From the NCBI GenBank assembly GCA_964439835.1, contig CAYTPQ010000012.1:1-64000 (forward strand): a stretch of DNA of 64,000 nucleotides. The letters are read 5' to 3'. The notes under the pieces are model-generated. The model had not been told where the DNA came from. It saw only the letters and a list, made by a program, of their open reading frames with translations, and did not search any database. Shown here one piece after another: positions 19,600 through 28,761 of this stretch (position 1 is its first letter; the number at the start of each line of letters is the position of its first letter). This DNA comes from JAGNLM01 sp964439835 (GTDB lineage: Bacteria > Pseudomonadota > Gammaproteobacteria > JAABTG01). Position numbers and translations under genes: made by a program.

Positions 19600-20187
19600 A
19601 TGAAACCGACCGTGCTGCTCGTCCTCGCCCTCGCCCTCGCCCCCCTGCCCCCGCTCGCCGCGGAGCCGGACCCCCACGCCCGGGACCGGCAGGCCCTGCT
19701 GACGGTGTTCCGCGCCGTCGAGTCCGCCATCAACGCCGGCGACGTGGAGGGGATGATCGCTCAGATGACCCCCGACGCCACCGTCACCTGGCTGAACGGC
19801 GAGGTCTCCCGCGGCCACGACGAGATCCGCGCCTACTATCACCGCATGGTCAAGGGTGACGACCGTATCCTCGACCGCTACGTGACGTCGGCCAAGGTGG
19901 CAGCCCCGGCGCGCTTCTTCGGCGACGTCGCCGTCGCCGACGGCACCATGGAGGACGAGTTCTTCCCCGTCCGCCGCGGCCCGTTCCGCCTGAGCTCCAA
20001 CTGGACCTCCACCTCCGTCCGGGTCGACGGCGAGTGGAAGGTGGTCTCGCTGCACCTGTCCTCGAACGTCTTCACCAACTCCCTGCTGGCCGAGGCCGAG
20101 CGGGCGGCCCTCTACGCCGGCGGTGGCGGGCTCGTCGCCGGTGTCGCGTTGACGTGGCTGGTGGGACGTCTGCGCCGACGCCGGTAA
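19600..20187 (+). CDS. Exported SnoaL-like domain protein with a C-terminal membrane anchor
   Basis: The protein has 195 residues: a signal peptide (KPTVLLVLALALAPLPPLAA), then a SnoaL/DUF4440-like alpha-beta barrel domain (LTVFRAVESAINAGDVEGMI; VTWLNGEVSRGHDEIRAYY; FRLSSNWTSTSVRVDGEWKV) and a C-terminal helix GLVAGVALTWLVGRLRRRR that should anchor it. The fold binds small hydrophobic ligands or is catalytic in some members; nothing fixes a substrate here. It is divergent from the TVP38-oxidoreductase and converges on the lipid cluster. Confidence 0.7.
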   Translation: MKPTVLLVLALALAPLPPLAAEPDPHARDRQALLTVFRAVESAINAGDVEGMIAQMTPDATVTWLNGEVSRGHDEIRAYYHRMVKGDDRILDRYVTSAKVAAPARFFGDVAVADGTMEDEFFPVRRGPFRLSSNWTSTSVRVDGEWKVVSLHLSSNVFTNSLLAEAERAALYAGGGGLVAGVALTWLVGRLRRRR

Positions 20188-20194
20188 CCAGAGG

Positions 20195-21169
20195 TCACTG
20201 CGCCCAGCCCCACTTCACGAGGTAGTAGAAGACCGGCGCCGAAAAGCATAGGGAATCCACGCGGTCCAGCACGCCGCCGTGGCCCCCGATCAGGCTGCCC
20301 CAATCCTTAATCCGCCGGTCGCGCTTGATCGCAGACATCAGCAGTCCGCCCAGGACCCCCAGCAGACTGATCAAGAGCGTGATCAGCGCCGCCGGACCGA
20401 CGTCGAACGGAGTCACGAAGGAGAGCGCCGCGCCCAGCGCCGTGGCACTCGCCACCCCACCGACCAAGCCCTCGACTGTCTTCGAGGGTGACACCGCAGG
20501 CGCGAGCGGCCGTCGCCCCACGAGCTTGCCCCAGATGTACTGCAGCACGTCGCTCGCCTGCGTGACGATCAAGAGGTAGGCGACGAGGAACCCTTGGCGT
20601 TCTTCGTGCCCGGAGAGGTCCAGCAGGAACAGGGCCGGGACGTGGGAGACGCCCAGCACGCAGAGCATCAGCCCCCACTGCAGGGGCGCCGCACGCCGGG
20701 GCAGGTCGCGCGCGTCGCCCGCGAGCAGGGCCAGGAACGGGACGGCGAGGAACGCGTAGGCTGGGACCAGCAGGGCCAGCAGGCGGTCGTCGCCCAAGCC
20801 GATTAGGAGGTACTGGGCCGGCAGCGCGACGAAGAAGGCACCCCACCGAGCGGCCCGGTCTCCCGGCCGGTCGACGCCATCGGCCGGCAAGAACTCGCGC
20901 AAGGCCACGAAGGAGACGAAGGCGAAGAGCGCGGTCACGCCGGCGCGCCCGGCGAGCAGCGCCAGGGCGACCAGCGCTGCGATCACCCACCAGGCGTTGA
21001 CCCGGGTGACCAAGTTGTCGATCACCGGGTGCGGCCGGCCCCGGGCTACGCGCAGGCGGAGCAGCCCCCCGACGACGGAGCCGAGCACGAGGACCGCCAG
21101 GACGCCCGCCATCAGAAGCAGCGCGTCCGGGTCGGACCACCCGCCACCGAACGTCCAGGGCTCGTTCAC
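20195..21169 (-). CDS. CdsA-like phosphatidate cytidylyltransferase (YnbB type)
   Basis: The enzyme activates phosphatidate with CTP to give CDP-diacylglycerol at the inner membrane. The 324-residue protein has about eight membrane helices and the CdsA signature SPSKTVEG then IKRDRRIKDWGSLIGGHGGV and LDRVDSL at its C-terminus. It is the last gene of a minus-strand cluster, overlapping the PAP2/phosphatase gene by 4 bp (ATGA). With its neighbours it matches E. coli ynbB, a second CdsA alongside the housekeeping one. The natural lipid product of such clusters is not settled. Confidence 0.9.
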   Translation of the reverse strand: MNEPWTFGGGWSDPDALLLMAGVLAVLVLGSVVGGLLRLRVARGRPHPVIDNLVTRVNAWWVIAALVALALLAGRAGVTALFAFVSFVALREFLPADGVDRPGDRAARWGAFFVALPAQYLLIGLGDDRLLALLVPAYAFLAVPFLALLAGDARDLPRRAAPLQWGLMLCVLGVSHVPALFLLDLSGHEERQGFLVAYLLIVTQASDVLQYIWGKLVGRRPLAPAVSPSKTVEGLVGGVASATALGAALSFVTPFDVGPAALITLLISLLGVLGGLLMSAIKRDRRIKDWGSLIGGHGGVLDRVDSLCFSAPVFYYLVKWGWAQ

Positions 21170-22512
21170 GGGGACGCGGCACCCTCAGGTACACCCCGGC
21201 GGCCCGCCCACCAGCGCTGCAGGGCCGCCCGATGGGCGGGCTCTAGCACCACGGCGGGCCGGGCACGGCGAACCGCGGCGACGGCCTCATCGGGCGAGGC
21301 CGCGCGGCCGGAGCGGAGCAGCCAGGCCGCGGCCACCAGCGCGCTACGGGAGAGCCCGAGGGCGCAGCAGACCCGGACCTCCCCCGAGCCACGCGCGACC
21401 TCCGCCGCCGCCGAGGCGCGCTCGATCTGCTCCGGCGAAGGGGCCACCAGGTCCAGCATCGGGACATGCACGTAGCCCGCACCGCCCGGCCGACAGGGCA
21501 ACTCGGCGCAGACGTCGACCACTGCCGCCGGGGTCGGGTCGCCCGCTGACGGCAGACGCCCGACCCACACGCCGGCTGCCACGGGGTCGGCGGACGGGAG
21601 GCGGCGGGCCCACCACCAGGCGTTCAGCCAGGCCCCGGCCAGGTAGGGGCCGAGCAGCCACCAGGTGGCGGCCGGCAACGACCCGTCGGTGCGCTTCTGG
21701 AACGCCCGCTCGCCGAACGCGGCGTAGATGGCCGCCACCAGCCCGAGTGCGCCCGCCCCCCAGAGCAGCCACCACCCTGCCCCGCCCACGACCACCGCGA
21801 CCGTGCCGACCGCGACCGCCGCTGCGGCGTAGCGCAGCGCGAGCCGTCTGCGCCGCGGGTCGTCCGTCCACGCCGCCCCGGCGAGCAGGGGCCGGGCGCC
21901 GTCCGGGAACAGCCAGACGCACAACCAGCCCAGCCAGAACCCGGTCGGGACGTCCACGAAGTGGTGCTGCCAGGTGGTGAGCACCGAGGCCCCGATCACG
22001 AGGAACGCGACGTGCACCAGCCAGCGCCCCACCCCCGGCACCAACCGCACATACACCTGCCAGAGGATCACCGCGAGGGCGATGTGCAGCGAGGGGGCCT
22101 GGTTGAACGGCCGGTCGAAGGTGCCGAGCACCGCGAACATCCCGCCGAAGAGGCCGTCGACCTCCGGGCGTTCGAAGGAGAACCGCAGCGGGAACAGCAA
22201 GAAGCCCGTCACCGCCAGCGCCTGCGCGGTGAGCAACCGGTAGGCGTGGGTGTCGAGCTGGCGGCGGGTGGCGCAGAGAAAGAGCGAGAGCCCGTACAGG
22301 AGATCGATGAGCCAGTACGGGACGATGGTCCAGGGCAGAAACGGGATGTGGCGCTCCCAGGCGAAGACGATCACGCCGACCTCGGCGCGCAGGCCGGTCA
22401 CCCAGGTGGCGAAACCGTAGGTCGCGAAGAAGAAGGGCCCGAGGAACAGCAACCAGAGGGCGGCGCGCCGCCAGGGACGAGGCTCAAACCCGGCGGCGGG
22501 GCGCGACCCCAC
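21166..22512 (-). CDS. PAP2 membrane phosphatase fused to a dual-specificity phosphatase (YnbD type)
   Basis: The protein has 448 residues. The N-terminal half is a PAP2-type integral membrane domain, with the motifs APSLHIAL and TTWQHHFVDVPTGF giving the two catalytic histidines. The C-terminal third is a cysteine phosphatase domain with the P-loop VCCALGLSRSALVAA (C-x5-R). The two-domain layout is that of E. coli YnbD. It should dephosphorylate lipid phosphates on both types of active site. It lies between the hydrolase-methyltransferase gene (90 bp upstream) and the CdsA-like gene (4-bp overlap). Confidence 0.9.
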   Translation of the reverse strand: MGSRPAAGFEPRPWRRAALWLLFLGPFFFATYGFATWVTGLRAEVGVIVFAWERHIPFLPWTIVPYWLIDLLYGLSLFLCATRRQLDTHAYRLLTAQALAVTGFLLFPLRFSFERPEVDGLFGGMFAVLGTFDRPFNQAPSLHIALAVILWQVYVRLVPGVGRWLVHVAFLVIGASVLTTWQHHFVDVPTGFWLGWLCVWLFPDGARPLLAGAAWTDDPRRRRLALRYAAAAVAVGTVAVVVGGAGWWLLWGAGALGLVAAIYAAFGERAFQKRTDGSLPAATWWLLGPYLAGAWLNAWWWARRLPSADPVAAGVWVGRLPSAGDPTPAAVVDVCAELPCRPGGAGYVHVPMLDLVAPSPEQIERASAAAEVARGSGEVRVCCALGLSRSALVAAAWLLRSGRAASPDEAVAAVRRARPAVVLEPAHRAALQRWWAGRRGVPEGAASP

Positions 22513-22602
22513 CGCTCAGGAACCGCGAAGAAATCGGCCACCGCTCAGCCGCATTGCGGCACCCCGGTGCGACGCTGACCGCAAGGATTCCCTCACCAGG
22601 CC

Positions 22603-24360
22603 TCAGACCCTACGGGCCAGCGAGACCGAGAAGATCCCCCACTCGTCGACCCACTGATCGACCTTCTCGAAGCCCGCGGCACCAACCAGCGCGTCGAGCT
22701 CGGCCTGGGTGCGGCGGCGCATGACCCACGGCCGGTGCCCGCGGTGGCTGGTCAGGGTGCGGGCGATCAGCTCGATCTGAGGGTGCCAGGGCTGGCCGGT
22801 GTAGATCAGGTACCCGCCGGGCTCCACCGCCCGCGCGAGCCCGCCGAGCGAGCGCCGCACCCACCCGTTGTCGGAGAACAGCTCGTAGAGGCCCGAGACC
22901 ACGGCCAGGGTGGGCCGCGGAGTCATCGCCGCCAGCGCCTGCGGGTCGAAGGCGTCACCCGGCTCGAAGCGCACGACCGCGCCGAGCCCCCGCTCGGCGA
23001 TGAGCGCCTGTCCCGCCGCCACGTTCGCCGGGTCGAAGTCGCGCAGCAGGACCGACTCCGGCGGCTGCCCCGCCCCCGCTACGGCGTCCAGCACGTAGCG
23101 CCCGTGGCCGGCAGCGACGTCGGCGATCCGCACCGGCGTTCCCGCGGCACGTAGCCTTGCCGCCGCCGAATGAATGGCCGCGATCAGGTGCTGCCGGCGC
23201 ACCCGGATCCCGCGCCAGCCGATCGCGTCCAGGTAGCCGCGGTCGATCCAGGTGCCGATGCCGAGCGCCCCGTGGGCCCGGTTGCGGTACACATAGTCGA
23301 GCGTGCTGCCCGAGTCGAACCCGGTCTGCAGGCCGAGGCGGACCCCGTCGGAGAGGCGCCCGAGGGTGCGTATCGACAGGCGGGTGGCGGCGAAGCGCAG
23401 CCCCTTCCAAGACCACGCCGGCAGCGGAGCCTGCAGGCGCCGCTCCTCCTCGAAGGTGAACCCGCTGCGGTCCGCCCCGAGCAGGGCGGCGTCGTAGCGT
23501 GCCGGCGGCGGACCCGCGAACTGGTGCCTCACGAAGTCCCGGATGTGCCCGAGCGCCACCGCGCGGTCCTGCTCGCCGAGGGTGTCGTGCAGGAACCCCG
23601 GCAGCTCGTGGCACTCCTTGGCGGCGCTGCCCAGGCGCTCGAAAAACTGTCGCTGCGGGCCCTTGTGTACCACCCAGTCCGCGCCCGAGATCAGCACCTG
23701 CACCGGCAGGCGGATCGCCTGGGCGTCGGCGACCACCCGCTCGGACGCCTGGTAGAGCCCGAGCAGCACGCGCGCCGAGATCGCCCGCGTCACCAGGGGG
23801 TCGGTGTCGTAGGAGCGGATGCGCTCCGGGTCGTGGGTGAGGAACCGCGCCTTGACGTAGGACTGGATGAAGAAGTTGCCGAACAGCCGGTAGCGCAGCG
23901 CCAGGGCGGGCCGCGCCAGCGGCACGTAGAGCTTTACGCGGAAGGCCGGCGCGGTCAGGACCAGACAGCGGATCGGCGGCGCGTAGTCGTGCACCCAGGT
24001 CGCCGCCAGCACGGCGCCGACGCTCTGTCCAATCACCGCGACATTGCCGGGGGCGATCCCGTACTCCGCCGTGAGGTGGCGCACGAACGCGTCAAGGTCC
24101 TTCGCGAGCGCCGCGAAGCTCGGGCTGTCCCCCCGCGCCCCGGGCGAGCGGCCGTGCCCGCGGGCGTCCCAGGCGAACATCGCATAGTCGTCGAGCCCGA
24201 GCTCGTCGACCACATGCTGCAGCCGCCCGGAATGCTCGTGCCCGCGGTGCAACAGCACCACCGCGCGGCTCGACGCCGAGCCGTCTGCCACCGGCCAGTA
24301 GCGATAGAACAGCCGCGTGCCGTCGTCGGTGACGAATTCCCTCTCCAACGCGTCACGCAT
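22603..24360 (-). CDS. Bifunctional alpha/beta hydrolase and SAM-dependent methyltransferase (YnbC type)
   Basis: The protein has 585 residues, the same length as E. coli YnbC. Residues 1-290 are a monoacylglycerol-lipase-like alpha/beta hydrolase with oxyanion region VLLHRGHEHSGRLQ, nucleophile GQSVG and catalytic His in PGFLHDTLGE. Residues from about 380 are a class I methyltransferase with the SAM loop IADVAAGHGRYVLDA. It leads the three-gene cluster with the PAP2/phosphatase and the CdsA-like gene. A lipid headgroup or acyl-chain editing role is inferred. The CDP-alcohol transferase (ynbA) of the E. coli cluster is absent; upstream lies only gene debris. Confidence 0.88.
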   Translation of the reverse strand: MRDALEREFVTDDGTRLFYRYWPVADGSASSRAVVLLHRGHEHSGRLQHVVDELGLDDYAMFAWDARGHGRSPGARGDSPSFAALAKDLDAFVRHLTAEYGIAPGNVAVIGQSVGAVLAATWVHDYAPPIRCLVLTAPAFRVKLYVPLARPALALRYRLFGNFFIQSYVKARFLTHDPERIRSYDTDPLVTRAISARVLLGLYQASERVVADAQAIRLPVQVLISGADWVVHKGPQRQFFERLGSAAKECHELPGFLHDTLGEQDRAVALGHIRDFVRHQFAGPPPARYDAALLGADRSGFTFEEERRLQAPLPAWSWKGLRFAATRLSIRTLGRLSDGVRLGLQTGFDSGSTLDYVYRNRAHGALGIGTWIDRGYLDAIGWRGIRVRRQHLIAAIHSAAARLRAAGTPVRIADVAAGHGRYVLDAVAGAGQPPESVLLRDFDPANVAAGQALIAERGLGAVVRFEPGDAFDPQALAAMTPRPTLAVVSGLYELFSDNGWVRRSLGGLARAVEPGGYLIYTGQPWHPQIELIARTLTSHRGHRPWVMRRRTQAELDALVGAAGFEKVDQWVDEWGIFSVSLARRV

Positions 24361-24716
24361 CGGTGTCCTCCTGTCCGCTCTTCGCCATTGACCACCCCAA
24401 CCCGTTGAGGAGCACCCGGTGCGGGGGCGCGTCCTCCTCCACCCGATAGAGCAGGACGTTCAGGTCGACGATCTTCCCTTCCGACGGGCGACCCTCTGCA
24501 GGACCTCCTCGTCCTCCATGGCGGCGGCAAGCGCGAGGGCCTTGTCCAGGTCGACGCGTAGCGCCCCCGTGGACACGGTTTCCTCTCGGTAGCGCGTCAC
24601 TTACGGTGCGGCCTGGCGGGCCCGCCCACGAGACACGTAGTCGGCGATGAAGTCCGCCACCTCCGCGGGCCGGAACCCCGAGAGACCCGCGAGCCCGACG
24701 CCGGACCTCGCCGGGG
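24361..24716 (-). other. Gene debris: short broken open frames
   Basis: There is no intact gene. A GTG at 24576 with an AGAGGA ribosome binding site opens a 38-codon frame (VDLDKALALAAAMEDEEVLQ) that ends at 24460; it is followed, in another frame without a start codon, by KIVDLNVLLYRVEEDAPPH, which resembles the first strand of a PIN-type toxin. This could be a decayed antitoxin-toxin pair, but the match is weak. At 24720-24601 a 39-codon frame starts in the ATGA overlap with the mobA remnant (AGLSGFRPAEVADFIADYV); I do not recognise it. Confidence 0.4.
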
Positions 24717-25052
24717 TCATGACTCGTTCAGCTCCCCTGCACACCCAAGCGCTCGCTCCAGCCCTGCCAGCTCCTCGGGCGTGTTGACGTTGGCAACGGC
24801 GTCGGCGCGGCCCGAGAAGTCCGCGGTCGCCAGTCGGTGGCGGACGTACCACGCCTCGACCTTGCGCCCGCCCCCGTCTAGGTAGCCGAGGAGGTCGGCC
24901 AGCAGTCCCCAGGATAGCAGGGCGAACGCCTGCTGCATCCGCACGCTGTCGTGGACGACCCCGATCTCCGCCTTCTCCCCGCGTACCGCGCGATAGAGCC
25001 TCTCGGCCAGGTCCGGCGGCACCAGCGGGGCATCGCAGGGGACGGTCAGGCG
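24717..25052 (-). pseudogene. mobA: MobA (molybdenum cofactor guanylyltransferase), C-terminal remnant
   Basis: MobA attaches GMP to molybdopterin to make the bis-MGD cofactor used by formate dehydrogenase. Here 112 codons survive from LTVPCDAPLVPPDLAERLYR through GGRKVEAWYVRHRL and FSGRADAVANVNTPEEL to the stop, all C-terminal MobA signatures. The N-terminal half with the LAGGRSxRMG nucleotide loop is missing; a TAG codon lies at 25055-25053 and beyond it is formate dehydrogenase sequence on the other strand. It cannot be functional as it stands. Confidence 0.75.
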
Positions 25053-25131
25053 CTAAGGCGTCTGGGCGACCTGCATGGCACTCGCCACGCCGGCGAGAGG
25101 CCCCCAGAACTCCCCCAGGGCGTCGTAGAGG

Positions 25132-25389
25132 ATGCGGGCGATCCACGTCGAAGGCAACCCCGAAGACCCGCTCAACCGCGGCGCGCTCTGCCTCCAGGGG
25201 CCTCGCTCGGCGATGTTCGTCGAGATCGGCGAGGAGCTCGCGCGAGAGAAGGGGGTGACGAACGGCGAGAAGGGGAAGGTGACCTCGAAACGGGGCTGGA
25301 TCACGGCGGTCGCGGTGGTGACCAAGCGCGTGCGCTCGCCCCTTGATTCTACTCCTCGCCTTCCAGGACTAGAGCCTGTTCCTCCTTGA
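25132..25389 (+). pseudogene. Formate dehydrogenase large subunit remnant, both ends joined
   Basis: The frame reads IHVEGNPEDPLNRGALCLQG, the molybdopterin and Fe-S region near the N-terminus of the catalytic subunit, then within three residues FVEIGEELAREKGVTNGEKG and RGWITAVAVVTKRV, the C-terminal beta-barrel region. Hundreds of codons between the two are missing, so this is an internally deleted gene. In-frame stops lie upstream, so the true N-terminus is gone too. It sits head-to-head with the mobA remnant, which points to a decayed formate dehydrogenase locus; an fdhE remnant lies 8 kb away at 33638. Confidence 0.7.
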
Positions 25390-25461
25390 GCTCCTGCAAT
25401 ATATTCTGACCAGGCCCCACGCCGGCCTTGCTTCCTTCTCTCTTAATCCGGATAGCCTCTC

Positions 25462-26520
25462 ATGTCTTTCTGTTCGGACCTGCCGTCCAATCCGGCAATT
25501 CACCGGATTTTGATCATCAAGTGGAGCGCCATGGGTGATGTAGTGCTGGCTACCGCACTATTCGAGGACATCGCCCGCGCCTTTCCAAATCACGAGATTC
25601 ACCTCAATACTAGCCCGCTCTGGCAATCGTTATTTTCTGACGATCCACGCTTTCACCGCGTCTGGGCTATTGAACTGCGCACTCCAAACCGCCAGGTCGC
25701 GGCGGCGCGCGAATGGCTACGAGAGGTTCGCAGTCAACATTATGACCTGGTCATCGACCTGCAGTGCAATGACCGTTCCAGACTGTTGCTCAGCTTGCTC
25801 TGGCTGAACGGCTGTCGAATTCCCTACCGACTCGGTACTCGCCGGCACTTACCCTACAACATAGCGCCTGCCGAGCTGCCCAAACCCGCACACATTCTGA
25901 ACCGTAGCCGCGCTGCCCTGCAGGCCGGAAACATTCTGGCAACCACGCCCAGGCCCGTGTTGCACATTCCCGACTCTCATCGGGCGCGCAGCCGGCAATT
26001 CATGCTCGACTACGGACTGAAGACGGGTCACTTCGCCGTCTTCTTTCCAGGCTGTAGCGCCAACGGCTACCTCAAACGCTGGGGCGCGGAACGCTATGCC
26101 GCGCTGGCGAACCAGCTCCATCGAGAGGGCCTGGAGCACATCGTGCTGATCGGCGGTCCCGATGACCTCGACGAGTGCCAGCGCATTGCCCACGCCTGTG
26201 GCCCCTGGCTGGTCAATCTGTGCGGCCAGACGGCGATTCTCGACATTCCACCGCTCTGCGAATCCGCGCGCTTTATCGTTGGCAACGATACGGGCCCCGC
26301 GCACCTAGCCGCGGCAACACGCACGCCAATGCTCGTGCTGTGCGGTCCCACTGATCCACGGCGGTTCAAACCCCCGGGCGACAACGTGACCACGCTGCAA
26401 GCCGACCTTCCCTGTATCAACTGTTATCGCAAGACCTGCTCACACCATAGTTGCATGACAATGCTAACCCCAGCGCTGGTGCTGCGACAGTTGCGGGAAA
26501 CAGCATGGAAAGCCGCATGA
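25462..26520 (+). CDS. Glycosyltransferase family 9 (heptosyltransferase-like)
   Basis: GT9 enzymes add heptose to the LPS core on the cytoplasmic face of the inner membrane. The 352-residue protein has the N-terminal donor-fold opening ILIIKWSAMGDVVLATALF, the C-terminal nucleotide-sugar region FIVGNDTGPAHLAAATRTPM and LCGPTDPRRFKPPGDN, and a terminal cysteine cluster (CINCYRKTCSHHSCM) seen in some LPS heptosyltransferases. It opens a glycosyltransferase island of clearly lower GC than its flanks and is followed 135 bp on by a GT4 gene in the same direction. Confidence 0.9.
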   Translation: MSFCSDLPSNPAIHRILIIKWSAMGDVVLATALFEDIARAFPNHEIHLNTSPLWQSLFSDDPRFHRVWAIELRTPNRQVAAAREWLREVRSQHYDLVIDLQCNDRSRLLLSLLWLNGCRIPYRLGTRRHLPYNIAPAELPKPAHILNRSRAALQAGNILATTPRPVLHIPDSHRARSRQFMLDYGLKTGHFAVFFPGCSANGYLKRWGAERYAALANQLHREGLEHIVLIGGPDDLDECQRIAHACGPWLVNLCGQTAILDIPPLCESARFIVGNDTGPAHLAAATRTPMLVLCGPTDPRRFKPPGDNVTTLQADLPCINCYRKTCSHHSCMTMLTPALVLRQLRETAWKAA

Positions 26521-26655
26521 TAGAACACTGGCCGCCGTTGATACGTCTCAGGACTTGTCGGCAGAGCGCCACTGAAGGTACTCACCCGGCGGTGGCGGCG
26601 CACCCTCCGGCGGCACACCCCATTGAACGACCCTTATCCTGATTATCGGGAACCC

Positions 26656-27738
26656 ATGATCGCATCGGCCCACATTGTCGCTGGCCAGGCACTCGGTGGC
26701 GCCGAGTTATTTTACGTGCGCCTGGTCAACGCCTTGCAGGAGCGACAGCCACCGGTCCTGGCCATCAATAGCCCCGGCGGCCAGGTATCCGCCAGGTTGC
26801 GGGCCGAGGTCGCTCAAGTTCACGTACCCATGCGCGCCATTTGGGATTGGCCGTCGCGCTGGCGAATCGCCGCGATTCTACGCCACCATCAGCCGGATAT
26901 TGTCCAGACCTACCTGGGCCGGGCTACCCGCCTAACGCATATGGAGCCGGGCGGTCGGCCCATCCATGTCGCGCGACTCGGCGGCTATTATGATCTCAAG
27001 GGCTATCGGCATGCCCATGCCTGGGTTGGGAATACCCTCGGTATTTGCGACCACCTGGTCCGCAACGGCTTGCCGGCAGGGCGCATCGCTCACATCGGTA
27101 ACTTCGTTGATGTTCCAGACGTTAGTTCGCCCCAGCAGCTCGCAGATCAGCGGCGGCGACTGGCGATTCCCGAAGATGCGCTGGTGCTCGCAGCAGTCGG
27201 TCGCCTGCATCCGGTCAAGGGGTTCGAGGACCTCCTGACCGCCTTGGCCATGCTCGGAACCACCTTTTGCCATCGACCGCTGGTGTTGGTCATTGTCGGC
27301 GACGGCCCCCTGGACGCTTGGCTTCGAAGGTACGCCGACGAACTCGGAATAAGCCAACAGGTACGTTGGGCCGGCTGGCAACTGGATCCTCATCCCTATT
27401 ACGACCTCGCTGACCTCTTCATCTGTCCATCGCGTTATGAACCGCTGGGCAATGTGATTCTGGAAGCCTGGGCGCACGGTCGGGCGGTACTGTCCACCCG
27501 AACCGCCGGGGCTGCGGAACTTGTCTCCCACGGTGAGGATGCCTGGCTGATACCGCCCCAGCAACCGCGCGCGCTAGCCGATGGCATTCGTCGACTCCTG
27601 GGAGATGACCAGTTGCGGGCGTCCTTGGCGTCTCAGGGCCGAAACAAGCTGCAACATCATTACAGCCGGCAACACATCGTCGACGCTTATCTGGACTTCT
27701 ATCAGCGATTGCTGACGATGTGGCAAAAGGCTTCGTGA
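26656..27738 (+). CDS. Glycosyltransferase family 4
   Basis: The 360-residue GT-B enzyme has an N-terminal acceptor domain (HIVAGQALGGAELFYVRLVN) and a C-terminal GT4 donor domain with VGRLHPVKGFEDLLTAL, CPSRYEPLGNVILEAW (E-x7-E motif) and AELVSHGEDAWLIPP. The ATG at 26656 is preferred to one 11 codons earlier because the conserved IASAHIVAG strand follows directly. It most likely adds a sugar to LPS core or to a surface glycan. It ends 6 bp from the convergent GT9 gene. Confidence 0.88.
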   Translation: MIASAHIVAGQALGGAELFYVRLVNALQERQPPVLAINSPGGQVSARLRAEVAQVHVPMRAIWDWPSRWRIAAILRHHQPDIVQTYLGRATRLTHMEPGGRPIHVARLGGYYDLKGYRHAHAWVGNTLGICDHLVRNGLPAGRIAHIGNFVDVPDVSSPQQLADQRRRLAIPEDALVLAAVGRLHPVKGFEDLLTALAMLGTTFCHRPLVLVIVGDGPLDAWLRRYADELGISQQVRWAGWQLDPHPYYDLADLFICPSRYEPLGNVILEAWAHGRAVLSTRTAGAAELVSHGEDAWLIPPQQPRALADGIRRLLGDDQLRASLASQGRNKLQHHYSRQHIVDAYLDFYQRLLTMWQKAS

Positions 27739-27744
27739 ATATGG

Positions 27745-28761
27745 TTATTGGGCGTGACACGTTTCATCGGGCCGCTTCAGCCACCCGAGGTGTTCGAAAA
27801 CGTGGGGAATCGTGATTGCTGCCATACCCCGTTCACCGGGCGGCGGCGTAATCGCGTGGATGAACCGGGAATGAGTCAGCGGCTCCGAACCACCGAACAA
27901 ACCGATTGCCGGTGTCTCAACCGCCGCCGCCATGTTCAGCGCCCCGGTATCGTTGCCGATATAAATCCGACAACGGCCCAGCAACGCCGCCGTCTGTTCC
28001 AGAGGCAAGGCTATCGCATCCGCCACCACGCCGCCTTGGGCCCTCACATGCTCCAGAATATCATCGGCCAATCCCCGTTCCGCCGGCCCGCCGATGATGA
28101 AAATGGACCCTGCCCGCCGGCTATGCAACGCCAGCGCCAGGCCCGCGAAGCGCGCTGCGCCCCACTGTTTCCAGGGCTCGCTGCTGCCGATACCGAGCGC
28201 GATCCACGGTGCAGGCCACGCGGCGAACCGGGCAAGGACTGCCTGTTCCGCCATCGGGTCCACTACCAGACGCGGCTCCGCTTCCGCGTGGGGAATGTCC
28301 AGGCTACTCAGCAAGGCGTCCGCCCGAAGGATGGGATGTGTCGCATGGTGCAGATGGGGGGGCAGCCGTACTGGTACGTTTAGTAAGAGCGCTTGCATGC
28401 CAATCCCATATCCGACCCGTTCCGGAATCCCCGCCAGCCGCGCCGCCAGAACATAGCGGGCACTGCCGTGAAGAAACCACGCGCGCCGATACCGTCCCTG
28501 ACGCAACAAGGCCGCCAACCGCAGCAAACCGCGCAGCCCCCCGTGACGGCCACCCTCCCGTTCCACCCACAGGACCCGTCCAACGCAGGAATCAGCGCAC
28601 AGCAACCGGTCGGCCTGGGATCGTGGCTTGGTCAAAACATCCACCACCCGCTGCGTACTCGTCGCAGCGATGGCGTGAATATGTGGCAAGTGCCAGACCA
28701 TGTCGCCGATGCCGGGTAGCGGTTGCACGACCAGCGTTCGCCCGGAGGGCGCGAGTGTCAT
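27745..28761 (-). CDS. Glycosyltransferase family 9, second copy
   Basis: The 338-residue heptosyltransferase-like protein opens with LVVQPLPGIGDMVWHLPHIH and carries the donor-side motif CRIYIGNDTGALNMAAAVET and LFGGSEPLTHS. It is divergent in sequence from the first GT9 and lacks its C-terminal cysteine cluster. It overlaps the GT4 gene upstream by 4 bp (ATGA at 28758-28761), forming a three-gene minus-strand operon with that gene and the ELM1-like gene. Substrate is not deducible. Confidence 0.88.
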   Translation of the reverse strand: MTLAPSGRTLVVQPLPGIGDMVWHLPHIHAIAATSTQRVVDVLTKPRSQADRLLCADSCVGRVLWVEREGGRHGGLRGLLRLAALLRQGRYRRAWFLHGSARYVLAARLAGIPERVGYGIGMQALLLNVPVRLPPHLHHATHPILRADALLSSLDIPHAEAEPRLVVDPMAEQAVLARFAAWPAPWIALGIGSSEPWKQWGAARFAGLALALHSRRAGSIFIIGGPAERGLADDILEHVRAQGGVVADAIALPLEQTAALLGRCRIYIGNDTGALNMAAAVETPAIGLFGGSEPLTHSRFIHAITPPPGERGMAAITIPHVFEHLGWLKRPDETCHAQ

